A stretch of 64,000 bases of DNA from Longimycelium tulufanense (GCF_014645795.1 NZ_BMMK01000027.1:1-64000); one strand, 5' to 3'. Positions 17,116 through 26,864 are shown, numbered from the stretch's first letter. Made by a program: numbers and translations. Notes: generated by a model from the letters alone, not told the origin.

Positions 17116-17616
17116 GTGACGGGAGCGGAATCCGGACACGGTGCCGAGGACCTGGCCCTGGACCGGCAGCTGTGCTTCGCGCTGTACGCGGCCTCCCGGG
17201 CGGTGACCACGCTCTACCGCCCGGTGCTCGACGCGCTCGGCCTCACCTACCCGCAGTACCTGGTGCTGCTGGTGCTGTGGGAGCACGACGACCGCACGGT
17301 CGGCGAACTCGGCAAGGCGTTGCACCTGGACTCGGGCACGCTGTCGCCGCTGCTCAAGCGGTTGGAGGCCGCTGGGCTCGTATGGCGTCGCCGCGGCGTC
17401 GACGATGAGCGCTCGGTGCGGGTCGGCCTGACCGGGATCGGCCGTGCCCTGCGGGACCGCGTCACCGAGATGCCCTCCCGGATCGCGTGCGCCACCGGCA
17501 TGGACCCCGACGAGGTGGCCGGGCTGCGCACGGCCCTGACCAGGTTGGCCGACCGGGTCAACCGCACCCGGCTCGAGCCGGGCGTCATCCTCCAGCAACG
17601 AGGGGAGCCAACGTGA
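17116..17616 (+). CDS. ohrR: MarR-family organic hydroperoxide sensor OhrR
   Basis: A 166-residue winged-helix repressor of the MarR/OhrR family. Cys20, in the RQLCFALYAASRA context, is the peroxide-reactive cysteine of OhrR proteins. The DNA-binding helix lies in the SGTLSPLLKRLEAAGLV region and the wing (RRRGVDDERSVRV) follows. The frame could also start at TTG 17095, but the GTG at 17116 fits a leaderless promoter and the usual OhrR N-terminus. Its end overlaps the ohr start by 4 bp (GTGA), and ohr is the classical target. Confidence 0.9.
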   Translation: MTGAESGHGAEDLALDRQLCFALYAASRAVTTLYRPVLDALGLTYPQYLVLLVLWEHDDRTVGELGKALHLDSGTLSPLLKRLEAAGLVWRRRGVDDERSVRVGLTGIGRALRDRVTEMPSRIACATGMDPDEVAGLRTALTRLADRVNRTRLEPGVILQQRGEPT

Positions 17617-18029
17617 ACGTCCTGTACACGGCCGAGGTGACGGCCAGCGGCGATGGGCGCGCCGGGCACGTGCGGTCCGGCGACGGGGTGATCGACGCGC
17701 AGCTGGCCGTACCCGAGGGCCTCGGCGGCCCGGGTGGCGCGGCGACCAATCCCGAGCAGCTGTTCGCCGCCGGATACTCCGCCTGCTTCCACGGCGCCCT
17801 GAAGGCGGTCGCCCGTCAGGAGAAGGTCAGTGTCGACGGTTCGGTGGTGACCGCGCGGGTCCACATCGGCAAGGGCGACGACGGCTTCGGGCTGTCGGTC
17901 GAGATCACCGTCGACCTACCCGGCAAGGAGCGCACCGAGGCGGAGGCACTGGTCACCAAGGCCCACCAGATGTGCCCCTACTCCAAGGCCACCCGGGGCA
18001 ACATCGACGTTGCGGTGAACCTCGCCTGA
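17613..18029 (+). CDS. ohr: organic hydroperoxide reductase Ohr
   Basis: The 138-residue OsmC/Ohr-fold peroxidase reduces organic and lipid hydroperoxides with a Cys pair. The peroxidatic Cys58 is in GYSACFHGAL and the resolving Cys121 in HQMCPYSKATRGN, both at family positions. Length is normal. GTG overlaps the ohrR stop codon, so the two are translationally coupled and induced together by peroxide. A bidirectional terminator lies 240 bp downstream. The gap contains a coding-like stretch (about 18060-18230, frame including DILGGIKALAKFAQP) that lacks a start codon and that I do not call as a gene. Confidence 0.95.
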   Translation: MNVLYTAEVTASGDGRAGHVRSGDGVIDAQLAVPEGLGGPGGAATNPEQLFAAGYSACFHGALKAVARQEKVSVDGSVVTARVHIGKGDDGFGLSVEITVDLPGKERTEAEALVTKAHQMCPYSKATRGNIDVAVNLA

Positions 18030-18270
18030 CCCCGGTCCCGAACGCGCTGCAGCAGGGCCAGGGTGTCAGCACCACCGACGGCATCGACATCCTCGGCGGG
18101 ATCAAGGCGCTGGCCAAGTTCGCCCAGCCGATCATCGTGGCCGCGCTGCGTGTCGGCGGGCCGGTCGCCGAGGGCGTCCTGGACGGCACCCTGGCCACGA
18201 TCTACGGCGCTGACCGCCGGCCCGCACGCGGTGGTGGTTCTCGACCCACTGCCACCACCGGGCAGGGGAT

Positions 18271-18298
18271 GGGGGTGGCTTCGCGGGAAGCCACCCCC
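18271..18298. terminator. bidirectional terminator between ohr and mgtE
   Basis: A perfect 12-bp stem (GGGGGTGGCTTC with its complement) encloses a 4-nt loop. It sits between two convergent genes and would serve both. Confidence 0.75.
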
Positions 18299-18321
18299 TC
18301 GTCGTCCGATGCCCCGGTGCC

Positions 18322-19653
18322 TCACAGGCCCAGAACGACGCGGGCGGTCAGGAAGTAGATGATCAGTCCGGTGGCGTCGACCAGGGTGGTGACCAAAGGC
18401 GCGGAGATCACGGCGGGGTCGATGCCGAGCTTGCGTGCCAGCAGCGGCATGGTTGAACCGATCATGGCGGCCCAGGCACAGATCACGACCAGCGAGACCG
18501 CCACGGTGATGGCGATGTCGACGCCGACGAGCAGCGAACCGATGGCGAGCGCGACCACCGCGAGCATGGTGCCCAGCAGCAGCCCGACGCGGCATTCCCG
18601 CCAGGCCACCCGGAGTACGTCCCCGGTGCGGACCTCGCCGACGGCCAGCGCGCGGACCGCGGCGGTGGCCGCCTGGGCCCCGGCGTTGCCACCGGTACCC
18701 ACCAGCAGGGGGATGAACAGGGCCAGGGCGGTGACCTGGTGCAGCTCCCCCTCGAAGACCTGCAGCACGTTGACGGTGAGGGTGGCGGCGACGATGAGCA
18801 GCAGCAGCCACACGACGCGGGAGCGCGCCAGCTGGGCCACGCTGACCGACATGTAGTGGCCGGGCCAGGGGGTGGTGGCCGACTGGCGGGCGATGTCCTC
18901 GGTGTCGGCCTCGGAGATGATCTCGATGGCGTCGTCGATGGTGAGTATGCCGACCACGCGGTCCTCGCTGTCGACCACGGGCAGGTCGATGAGGTTGGCG
19001 TCCTGCATCAACCGGGCGGCGGCCTCGGCCTCGTCGGTGGCCTGCACGCGCGGGACTTCTGGATCGACCAGGTCGCTCACCGGCCGGTCGGGGTCGGCCA
19101 GGACCAGGTCGCGCAGTGCCACGACACCGGCCAGCCGGCGCTGGTCGTCGACGACGGGCAGGGTGTAGACGGTCTCGGCGTCGGCGCCCCTGGCCCGCAC
19201 CCGGGCCAGCGCCTGCTCGACGGTGGCGGTGCGGCGCAGCAGCACGGTCTCCGGCGACATGTAACGCCCGACCGCGCCCTGCGGGTACCCCAGCAGCGCC
19301 GCGGTCATCGCGCGCTCCTTGGCACTGAGCCCCGCCAGCACCCGTTGGGCGAACTTGGCCGGTGCCTCGCCCAGCAGGCGGGCCCGGTCGTCGGGGTCCA
19401 TCTCCTCGACCACGTCGCGGAACGCCTGGTCGCGCAGGCCAGAGAGCACATTCTGCTGGTCGGGGGGATCCAGTTCCTCGAACACCGCCAGCGCCCGGTC
19501 CTTGTCCAGCAACCGGAACAACAACACCGCGGTCACCGCGTCCTGACGAGCCAACTCGTCGGCGATCACGTGCGGCGGGTGCTCGGCCAGCCAGGCCTGC
19601 ATCCCGGGCACGTCATTGCGCTCCGTCAGCTCGCGCAGCGCGTCAGCGCCCAC
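18322..19653 (-). CDS. mgtE: magnesium transporter MgtE
   Basis: The 443-residue protein has the full MgtE layout: an N-terminal helical MgtE_N domain (about 1-125), two CBS domains (about 130-255) that sense cytosolic Mg, a connecting helix, and a C-terminal membrane domain of five helices containing PLLVGTGGNAGAQAAT, the pore motif. The GTG start at 19653 has GGGAG at the right distance. An upstream in-frame start at 19716 lacks a ribosome-binding site. No metal riboswitch could be recognised in front of it, although I cannot fold the leader reliably. Confidence 0.93.
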   Translation of the reverse strand: MGADALRELTERNDVPGMQAWLAEHPPHVIADELARQDAVTAVLLFRLLDKDRALAVFEELDPPDQQNVLSGLRDQAFRDVVEEMDPDDRARLLGEAPAKFAQRVLAGLSAKERAMTAALLGYPQGAVGRYMSPETVLLRRTATVEQALARVRARGADAETVYTLPVVDDQRRLAGVVALRDLVLADPDRPVSDLVDPEVPRVQATDEAEAAARLMQDANLIDLPVVDSEDRVVGILTIDDAIEIISEADTEDIARQSATTPWPGHYMSVSVAQLARSRVVWLLLLIVAATLTVNVLQVFEGELHQVTALALFIPLLVGTGGNAGAQAATAAVRALAVGEVRTGDVLRVAWRECRVGLLLGTMLAVVALAIGSLLVGVDIAITVAVSLVVICAWAAMIGSTMPLLARKLGIDPAVISAPLVTTLVDATGLIIYFLTARVVLGL

Positions 19654-20010
19654 CGTGTCTCCCTTCCGAACCCGCAACGATCGTGGCGGCCGTGTGGGGC
19701 GGGAAACACCGGCCACGCCGTTGTGAACCGCCGCCGGCCTGCTGGGTCACCGTGCGAGGCGCCGCCCCCCATCGGGCTGACCCCACGCGGACACCCTCCA
19801 GCGGTTGGCACGGCACGTCACCGACCACGTACCCCTCCCGTCCGTCCGGTGTGACCGCCGATCAGCCCCAGCACACCACAGGCCGTCGCGGACTCGCCCT
19901 TCGGACGGCCTCCTGGCCCGCCCGTTCGGGTGATGCACGGTGTCGGGTGGAGCAATCGCTGACAGCTTCGTTGTCCCCACGCCGACCGGAAGTCTAGCGT
20001 CGGGGTTGAC
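19654..20010 (+). other. 357-bp divergent gap between mgtE and tetR
   Basis: I see no gene here. The stretch must hold the mgtE promoter reading left. TTGACC at 20006-20011 may be the -35 for the rightward tetR promoter, just before the palindrome at 20011. Confidence 0.4.
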
Positions 20011-20041
20011 CCGATGACCAGATTTGAAACCTGGTCATCGG
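20011..20041 (+). promoter_or_regulatory. 31-bp palindrome, probable TetR autoregulatory operator
   Basis: The arms CCGATGACCAG and CTGGTCATCGG are perfect complements over 11 bp. The 9-bp centre (ATTTGAAAC) is itself symmetric except for one pair, so 30 of 31 positions fit a palindrome. It lies 29 bp before the tetR start and overlaps a possible -35, as expected for autorepression of the tetR-P450 operon. Confidence 0.75.
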
Positions 20042-20070
20042 ATCGGCGGCGGGGTTGGCGAGGAGCGGGG

Positions 20071-20775
20071 ATGAGCGGGGCGCGGGCGGAACGGATCCTG
20101 GACGTGGCCGGTGACCTGCTGCAGCGCTGGGGCTACAAGCGGGTGACCATCGCCGATGTCGCCCGCGTGGCCGACGTTGGCAAGGGGACCGTCTACCTGC
20201 ACTGGCGCTCCAAGGAGGACCTGTTCGTCACGGTGCTGGTCCGGGAACGCCTCGCCGTGCTCGCGGAGCTGGTCGAGGCCATGCGCCAGGACCCGGGCAC
20301 GGTGTTGCTCGACCGGTTCACGTGTGCCGCGCGGGTTGCCCTCACCCACCGGCCCATCGCGGACGCCATGTATCGCAACGACTTCGACACGCTCGGGGCG
20401 CTCGCGCGCACCGGCTCCGAGGTGATGCAGGAGTCGCGGCGGTTGTCCGAGGAGGGGATCGCCGACCACGTCCGGCTGCTCCGGGAGCACGGGCTCGCGC
20501 GCACCGACCTCGACCTGGACGCCCAGCTCTTCGCCTTCTCGGCGGTGGGTGTCGGGTTCCTCGTCATCGACCGCTTCGTGATCGACGACGAGCAGCGCGA
20601 GCTGGACTGGAAGCTCGACGTCCTGGGCAAAACCATCCGCAACGCCTTCGGTCCGGTCGAGAAGCCCGAACCCGACGTCCTGCGCGCGGTGGCGCCCCGG
20701 ATCAGGGGCATCTACCAGGACCAGATCACCCGGGTCGACAAGCTGATCCGGGCACAGATGGGGGAAGACTCATGA
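20071..20775 (+). CDS. TetR-family transcriptional regulator
   Basis: A 234-residue TetR-type repressor. The N-terminal helix-turn-helix includes TIADVARVADVGKGTVYLHW (about 33-52), with a C-terminal ligand-binding helical domain of normal length. AGGAG precedes the ATG. It overlaps the P450 by 4 bp (ATGA), and the palindrome at 20011-20041 stands in front, so it most likely represses itself and the P450, with a substrate-like small molecule as inducer. The ligand is unknown. Confidence 0.9.
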   Translation: MSGARAERILDVAGDLLQRWGYKRVTIADVARVADVGKGTVYLHWRSKEDLFVTVLVRERLAVLAELVEAMRQDPGTVLLDRFTCAARVALTHRPIADAMYRNDFDTLGALARTGSEVMQESRRLSEEGIADHVRLLREHGLARTDLDLDAQLFAFSAVGVGFLVIDRFVIDDEQRELDWKLDVLGKTIRNAFGPVEKPEPDVLRAVAPRIRGIYQDQITRVDKLIRAQMGEDS

Positions 20776-21962
20776 CAACCCAGGACAACCTCGTCCTGTC
20801 CACACCGAGCCCGACCGAGGGGCTGCCGGCCTTCCGCGACTGGTCCCGCCGGATGCGGGACGAGCACCCGGTGCACTTCGACGAGGCCAGGAACGCCTGG
20901 CAGCTGTTCCGCTACGACGACGTGATGCGGGCACACCAGGACCACAACGTGTTCTCGTCACGGTTGGACAAGGTGATGCCGGAGATCGGTGACCTCGGTC
21001 GCGGGTCCATCGTCATCATGGACCCGCCGCAGCACCGGAAGGTGCGGACCCTGGTGAGTCAGGCGTTCACCCCGCGCACCGTGCGCGGCCTCGCGCCACG
21101 GATCACCGAGATCACCGAGGAACTGCTCTCCGCCGTCGTCGACCGGGACCGGTTCGACCTGGTCTCCGACCTCACCTATCCGCTCCCGGTCACCGTCATC
21201 TCCGAGCTGCTCGGGCTACCGGTCGAGGATCGCGAGTTCTTCCGACGCTCGATCGACGCGCGCCTCTCCAGGGATTTCGTCCGGGTCGAGGACGCGTTGA
21301 CCGACGAGGAGCTCATAGCCTCGATGGAGGAGGCGAACTCCTACATGCTCGACCACGTCCGCGTCCTGCGGCGCCAGCCGGGCGAGGGCCTGATCAGCAA
21401 GCTGATCACGGCGGAGGTGGATGGTGAGAAGCTAGACGACGTCGAGATCGTCAACTTCGCCAACCTGTTGTTCGCCGCCGGCCACATCACGACCACGATG
21501 TTGCTGGGCAACACCATGTTGTCCCTCGATGAGCATCCGGCGGCCGCGGTGGAGCTGCGGGCCGACCCCGACCTCATCCCCTCCGCCCTGGAGGAGGTGC
21601 TCCGCACGCGGACGCCGGTGTCGATGACGTTCCGGGCCACCGCGACCGACGTCGACCTGCACGGTCGGACGATTCCGGCGAACAGCCTGGTCGCGCTGTG
21701 GTTGTTCGCCGCCAACCACGACGAGCGGCAGTTCGGTGAGCCGGACACGTTCGACATCCGGCGCGACCCCAACCCGCACCTGGGCTTCGGCCAGGGCATC
21801 CACTTCTGCCTGGGCGCGCCCCTGGCCCGTCTGGAGTCGAAGATCGCGCTGGAGATCCTGCTGCGCCGGTTCCCGGAGCTGCGCGTCCTGCGCGACGAGG
21901 TGGAGATCTACCCGAACACCCGCATCATCGGGACTCGGCGGCTGCCGGTCGCACCACGCTGA
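20772..21962 (+). CDS. cytochrome P450
   Basis: The 396-residue protein is a soluble bacterial P450 of the CYP105/107-like type. Heme-ligand Cys346 lies in FGQGIHFCLGAPLA and the ExxR motif is at 275-278. The I-helix oxygen-binding motif reads AGHITT, with His where many bacterial P450s have Ala or Gly followed by Asp/Glu. It is coupled to the tetR gene and needs ferredoxin partners, none of which is adjacent; the nearest ferredoxin and reductase genes are at 56-58 kb. It may detoxify or modify a small molecule. The substrate cannot be inferred. Confidence 0.92.
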   Translation: MTTQDNLVLSTPSPTEGLPAFRDWSRRMRDEHPVHFDEARNAWQLFRYDDVMRAHQDHNVFSSRLDKVMPEIGDLGRGSIVIMDPPQHRKVRTLVSQAFTPRTVRGLAPRITEITEELLSAVVDRDRFDLVSDLTYPLPVTVISELLGLPVEDREFFRRSIDARLSRDFVRVEDALTDEELIASMEEANSYMLDHVRVLRRQPGEGLISKLITAEVDGEKLDDVEIVNFANLLFAAGHITTTMLLGNTMLSLDEHPAAAVELRADPDLIPSALEEVLRTRTPVSMTFRATATDVDLHGRTIPANSLVALWLFAANHDERQFGEPDTFDIRRDPNPHLGFGQGIHFCLGAPLARLESKIALEILLRRFPELRVLRDEVEIYPNTRIIGTRRLPVAPR

Positions 21963-22048
21963 ACCACATCCGTACCAAATTCCGTTTCCTCCGTTGCGGT
22001 TCCATCGTCGACTCGCGTTGGCCGGGGAACGGGGGAAGAGGGGACAGG

Positions 22049-22090
22049 GTGCCGGTCGGCCCGCGCATCAGCCTGCGGGCCGACCGGCAC
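22049..22090. terminator. strong 16-bp hairpin between P450 and MFS genes
   Basis: Arms 22049-22064 and 22075-22090 are perfectly complementary over 16 bp around a 10-nt loop. They lie between two convergent genes. The rest of the 320-bp gap holds nothing I can support. Confidence 0.75.
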
Positions 22091-22282
22091 CACCGTGTTG
22101 TTGAGTGTGTTCAGGCATGCGGCCGAGTGGTTGGCGTCATTGGGAAACAACGCCTGCCTACCCCGCCCGCTCCGGCGCGGCGGATACCCACGGTCCGACC
22201 AAGCTGCGCAGACTTGGCGGCGCACCGGACAGTGGCGCCAAGCCGACGTCCGCGCAGCCGCCTCCAGTGCCTTGCCGTTGGC

Positions 22283-23641
22283 TCACCGTGCCTCGGTCGC
22301 CGCTCCCGCTGGCGTCGGCCGCTGCCGCGGGTCCTCCAGCGGAGACCGCCGCGACGTCTCGCGCATGAAGAAGTACACGACGAGGGAGACGAGCACGCAG
22401 CCGGATACGTACCAGAAGAAGAGTGATTCGTGTCCGGCCAGCTTCAGCGACAACGCGATGGTCTCGGCGGTACCACCGAAGATGGCCACCGTCAGCGCAT
22501 AGGGAAGGCCAACGCCGAGTGCGCGAATCCGGGTCGGGAACAGCTCCGCCTTCACGATGGCGTTGATGGAGGTGTAGCCGGTGACGATCGTCAGACCGAA
22601 CAACATCAGGAGGAACGCCACGACGGGACTCCGGGTACTACCAAGCACTGTCAGCAGCGGGACGGTGAGCAGCGTGCCCGCGATCCCGAACCCGAGCAGC
22701 AGCGGCCGCCGACCGATCCGATCGGACCAACGACCCGCCAAGGGCTGCAGCACAACGAAAACCAGCAGTGCGAGGAAGTTGATCAGTGAGACCGTCGGCT
22801 TGTCGAAGCCGCTGGTATTGATCATGAACTTCTGCAGGTATGTGGTGTAGGTGTAGAAGGCCACCGTGCCACCCAACGTGAGTCCGGCAACCAGCAGGAC
22901 CTCCTTGGGATGGTGGAGCAAGGCACGCAGCGTCCCCCGAGATTTCGCGGAGTTGGGTGCGACCGCGGCCGCACGCCGGTAGCTCTCGGACTCGTCCATG
23001 CTGCGCCGCAACCACATCACCATGACGGCTCCACCCGCGCCGACGAGGAACGGCACACGCCAGCCCCAGTCATGCATCTGCTGGCTGGTCAGCGCCTGTT
23101 GCAGCAGGATCTGCACTGCCAACGCGAGCAACTGGCCCGCGGTCAGGGTCACATACTGGAAACTGGAGTAGTACCCGCGCCGCCCCGGCGTGGCGACCTC
23201 GGACAGATACGTGGCCGAGGTGGAGTATTCGCCGCCAACGGACAATCCCTGCAGCAGGCGGGCTGTCACCAGCAGGATCGGTGCCGCCACACCGATGGCG
23301 CCGTAACCCGGGTTGCCCGCGATGGCCAGCGAGCCCAGGGCCATCAACGTGACCGACATGGTCAACGCGGCACGACGGCCGAACCGGTCCGCATAGCGGC
23401 CCAGCAGCCAACCACCGATCGGTCGCATCAGGAACCCGACGGCGAAGACGGCCGCGGTTTTCAGCCACTGCGCGGTGGTATCGCCCTCGGGAAAGAACGC
23501 ACTGGCGAAGTAGACCGAGAACGCGGAATAGGCATACCAGTCATACCACTCGATGAGGTTGCCGATCGACCCGCGGACGACGTTGTGTACGACCCGCCGC
23601 TCGTCCCCTCGCGCGGCCGGATGCTTCACCCCAGGTGTCAT
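22283..23641 (-). CDS. MFS transporter, metabolite:H+ symporter (MHS) type
   Basis: A 452-residue, 12-helix major facilitator protein. The N-terminus (IGNLIEWYDWYAYSAFSVYF), the motif GRYADRFGRR between helices 2 and 3, and RLLQGLSVGGEY in helix 4 place it in the MHS group, which contains alpha-ketoglutarate, shikimate, citrate and proline/betaine symporters. It should import a small acid with protons. GAGGAGG lies before the ATG. A very short open frame precedes it on the same strand (23711-23794). No regulator or catabolic gene sits next to it, so the substrate is open. Confidence 0.88.
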   Translation of the reverse strand: MTPGVKHPAARGDERRVVHNVVRGSIGNLIEWYDWYAYSAFSVYFASAFFPEGDTTAQWLKTAAVFAVGFLMRPIGGWLLGRYADRFGRRAALTMSVTLMALGSLAIAGNPGYGAIGVAAPILLVTARLLQGLSVGGEYSTSATYLSEVATPGRRGYYSSFQYVTLTAGQLLALAVQILLQQALTSQQMHDWGWRVPFLVGAGGAVMVMWLRRSMDESESYRRAAAVAPNSAKSRGTLRALLHHPKEVLLVAGLTLGGTVAFYTYTTYLQKFMINTSGFDKPTVSLINFLALLVFVVLQPLAGRWSDRIGRRPLLLGFGIAGTLLTVPLLTVLGSTRSPVVAFLLMLFGLTIVTGYTSINAIVKAELFPTRIRALGVGLPYALTVAIFGGTAETIALSLKLAGHESLFFWYVSGCVLVSLVVYFFMRETSRRSPLEDPRQRPTPAGAATEAR

Positions 23642-23710
23642 GTGCCCTCCTCGCGGACCTGATCACCGTGGGTGCAACGATGCGGTGAGGGCAAGGAAGA
23701 GGGATGTTCC

Positions 23711-23794
23711 TTACATCCCCGGGCCGCTCGGTGGGATTTGTCCGTTTCGGGCGGGTGGCCCCGGCGGGCGGGCAAGTACGACAACAGTGCTCAT
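23711..23794 (-). CDS. possible 27-residue leader peptide upstream of the MFS gene
   Basis: The short open frame starts at ATG with CGAGGAG at a suitable distance and encodes a Pro/Gly-rich peptide (MSTVVVLARPPGPPARNG and on). TTGACA lies 35 bp upstream on the same strand, though no good -10 follows it. The peptide ends 69 bp before the transporter start. It could be a translated leader that tunes the transporter, or chance. Confidence 0.3.
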   Translation of the reverse strand: MSTVVVLARPPGPPARNGQIPPSGPGM

Positions 23795-24292
23795 ATCGCT
23801 ACTCCTCGTGATGACGGTTCTCGGAATCTGTCAATGCATTGCGTGAGTCATCTCAAAAGATATGCGGCCGTTGACGAGAGCTGTGTCACAGGTTTCGGGC
23901 TGGATGTGGCCGGCGTCGTTGAGCTGCGTCACGTCGGATACACAGGGTGAACAGAAACCGGTGGATCGCCTCGACGTCGTCACTCGATGACAACGCCGGT
24001 TCGACGGGGAAGTGGATCTGGGTTTTTCTCCCGTACCGGGTTCTCGGGTTGCGTTACGTGTTGTGGTCCGCGTCTCTTTACTGGATCTGAACGGCAAGGT
24101 TGCGAATGAGCGTCACGCTGGCATAGTGGACGGCCGGTAAAACCCCCGACCGCCCCTGCCGGAACGCCGCCCCGAATTCCCGGTGTTTACGGCAGGGGGT
24201 GCCCCGAATAATCGATCCTTGCACGCTTCGCATTGCGTGTTTTTTGGCGTGCCGAGCGTCGGGTCGATTCAGAACCAGGAGAAAAAACCCCA
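23795..24292 (+). other. 498-bp divergent gap with no supported gene
   Basis: The region is lower in GC than average and separates the leftward transporter from the rightward transglycosylase. Promoters for both should lie here. Open frames on either strand are short, without ribosome-binding sites or codon bias. Confidence 0.4.
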
Positions 24293-24883
24293 GTGATCGT
24301 CCCGTTGTCACTGGGCGTGCAGGTTGTCGCCGCCGCGCTGACCATTGGACAGCTCGCGGGGGTGACGGCGCCTGACGCGCCCGCCCCGAAGGACGCCGCC
24401 CCGAGCACCGCGGCGCACGCTCCGGCTCCCAGGGCCGTTCGGGCAACGCTTCCCCCGCCCCCACGCAGCGCGGTCGAGCTGCGCCCCGCCACCGACGCCG
24501 TCCCCGCCACCACCGCCGCACCGGCGGACCTGGCCTTCTGGCTGGACGTGGCCAGCCAGGCGCTCACCGAGGCCGGTGAGGCCGGGCTGTCCCCGGAGGA
24601 CCGCGACGCCGCGCTCATCATCGCCGAGCACGAGTCGCACAACCAACCCAGGGCACACAACGGCTGGGACTCCAACGCCGCGGCCGGCACGCCGAGCATC
24701 GGCCTCATGCAGGTGATCGGGCCGACCATGGCCGCGTACTGCCTGCCCGGCTTCTGCGAGCAGGCCAACCCGGTCGACTCGATTGTCGCCGCCACCCGCT
24801 ACGCCCGGTCGCGTTACGGCTCGCTGTCCGGTGTCCCCGGCGTCATCGGCGTCCGGTCCGGTGGCTACTACGTCGGCTACTGA
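24293..24883 (+). CDS. secreted transglycosylase SLT-domain protein
   Basis: The 196-residue product has an N-terminal hydrophobic helix (about 3-24) that could be a signal peptide or anchor, a Pro/Ala-rich linker to about 75, and a small lysozyme-like SLT domain. Glu114 in EHESHNQP is the likely catalytic acid and PSIGLMQVI matches the family GxMQ motif. Two cysteines (in YCLPGFCEQ) may form a disulfide. It would cleave peptidoglycan outside the cell. The GTG start is chosen because it puts the hydrophobic helix at the N-terminus. The ribosome-binding site (AGGAG) is rather far upstream. Confidence 0.78.
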   Translation: MIVPLSLGVQVVAAALTIGQLAGVTAPDAPAPKDAAPSTAAHAPAPRAVRATLPPPPRSAVELRPATDAVPATTAAPADLAFWLDVASQALTEAGEAGLSPEDRDAALIIAEHESHNQPRAHNGWDSNAAAGTPSIGLMQVIGPTMAAYCLPGFCEQANPVDSIVAATRYARSRYGSLSGVPGVIGVRSGGYYVGY

Positions 24884-24925
24884 GCCTTCAGCCACGCTTT
24901 CGCCCACTCTATTCTGGGTGGCGCC

Positions 24926-24964
24926 ATGCCCGTGCGGTCGTCGTGACGGCGACTGCACGGGCAT
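24926..24964 (+). terminator. terminator after the transglycosylase gene
   Basis: ATGCCCGTGC pairs with GCACGGGCAT, and an inner stem continues after one mismatch. The right arm is followed by a short T-rich run (TTTCCCTT). The remaining gap to 25212 contains the fabG promoter region, with TAGTGT at 25168-25173 as a -10 candidate. Confidence 0.7.
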
Positions 24965-25163
24965 TTCCCTTGCCGGGCAAAGCTCTCGTTTCGCCGCTGG
25001 CGTGAATGCAGAGCGGGGGAGTGATGCGCGTAACGCGACACCCGCCGTGGCGCATGCGGCTAGGTGCTGGCCGGGCCCCTTGTGCGGCGGCAAGCCGCGC
25101 AGGGCACATCGGCGCCGGTCATATGTTGTGGATCGGGGCCGTTTCGGGGATACCGGCCGGTAG

Positions 25164-25916
<753 letters not shown>

Positions 25917-25962
25917 CCCGCACTGCCGCCGCTGAATACCCGCCCCATCGGAGGATCGTGAA

Positions 25963-26730
25963 GTGACCGGACTGCTGGAAGGCAAGCGGCTGCTGATCAC
26001 CGGCGTCATCACCGACGCCTCGATCGCGTTCCACGTCGCCAAGGTGGCCCAGGAACAGGGCGCCCAGGTCGTGCTCACCGGCTTCGGCCGGCTGCGGCTG
26101 GTGGAGACGATCGCCAAGCGGCTGCCCGAGCCGGCCCCGGTGATCGAGCTCGACGTCACCAACGACGAGCACCTGGACACCCTGGCCACCCGGGTAGCCG
26201 AGCACGTCGACGGCCTCGACGGCGTGCTGCACTCCATCGCCTACGGCCCGCCCTCCACCCTCGGGGAGGACTTTTTGGCCGCCCCGTGGCAGGACGTGGC
26301 CACCGCCGTGCAGGTGTCGGCCTACTCGCTGAAATCGCTGACCACCGCCTGCCTGCCGTTGATGCCTCACGGCGGATCCGTGGTCGGCATGGACTTCGAC
26401 GCCCGCGTCGCCTGGCCGGCCTACAACTGGATGGGCGTGGCCAAGGCCGCGCTGGAGTCCACCACCCGCTACCTGGCCCGCGACCTCGGGCCGCGGGGTG
26501 TCCGGGTCAACCTGGTCGCGGCCGGCCCGGTGCGCACCATGGCCGCCAAGTCCATCCCCGGCTTCTCCGAGCTGGACAGCGCCTGGGAGAAGCGCGCGCC
26601 GCTGGGCTGGGACGTCACCGACCCGACCCCGGTGGCCAAGGCGTGCTGCGCCCTGCTGTCGGACTGGTTCCCGGCCACCACCGGCTCCATGGTCTGGGTC
26701 GACGGCGGTGTGCACGCCCTCGGCATGTGA
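25963..26730 (+). CDS. inhA: enoyl-ACP reductase FabI/InhA
   Basis: A 255-residue NADH-dependent enoyl-ACP reductase that completes each round of fatty acid elongation. It has the divergent glycine motif of the FabI/InhA group (GVITDASIAFHVA) and the active-site signature YNWMGVAK with Tyr154 and Lys161, very like mycobacterial InhA. GGAGG stands eight bases before the GTG. It is second in the fabG-inhA operon and is followed by a strong terminator. InhA homologues are the isoniazid target in mycobacteria. Susceptibility cannot be judged here. Confidence 0.93.
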   Translation: MTGLLEGKRLLITGVITDASIAFHVAKVAQEQGAQVVLTGFGRLRLVETIAKRLPEPAPVIELDVTNDEHLDTLATRVAEHVDGLDGVLHSIAYGPPSTLGEDFLAAPWQDVATAVQVSAYSLKSLTTACLPLMPHGGSVVGMDFDARVAWPAYNWMGVAKAALESTTRYLARDLGPRGVRVNLVAAGPVRTMAAKSIPGFSELDSAWEKRAPLGWDVTDPTPVAKACCALLSDWFPATTGSMVWVDGGVHALGM

Positions 26731-26743
26731 CCGTTGCGCGCTG

Positions 26744-26780
26744 GCTGGCCCGGTGTCCGTTGCCCGGACACCGGGCCAGC
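26744..26780 (+). terminator. terminator after inhA
   Basis: A perfect 16-bp stem (GCTGGCCCGGTGTCCG and its complement) with a 5-nt loop lies 14 bp after the inhA stop codon. Confidence 0.8.
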
Positions 26781-26864
26781 GCCTGTCTGGAAAACCTTCC
26801 TTGCCCGCTCCGGCGGGAGCTGCTCCGTGGTGAGTCCCCGGGCCGAGCGGGGCACCCTGAAGGC

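Noticed and set aside
18060-18240. Coding-like stretch after ohr (DILGGIKALAKFAQP and onward)
   Set aside because: Codon bias is good over about 55 codons, but there is no start codon or ribosome-binding site. It may be a gene remnant, too uncertain to call.
19654-20010. Magnesium riboswitch upstream of mgtE
   Set aside because: The position is plausible, but I could not recognise the conserved core by eye.
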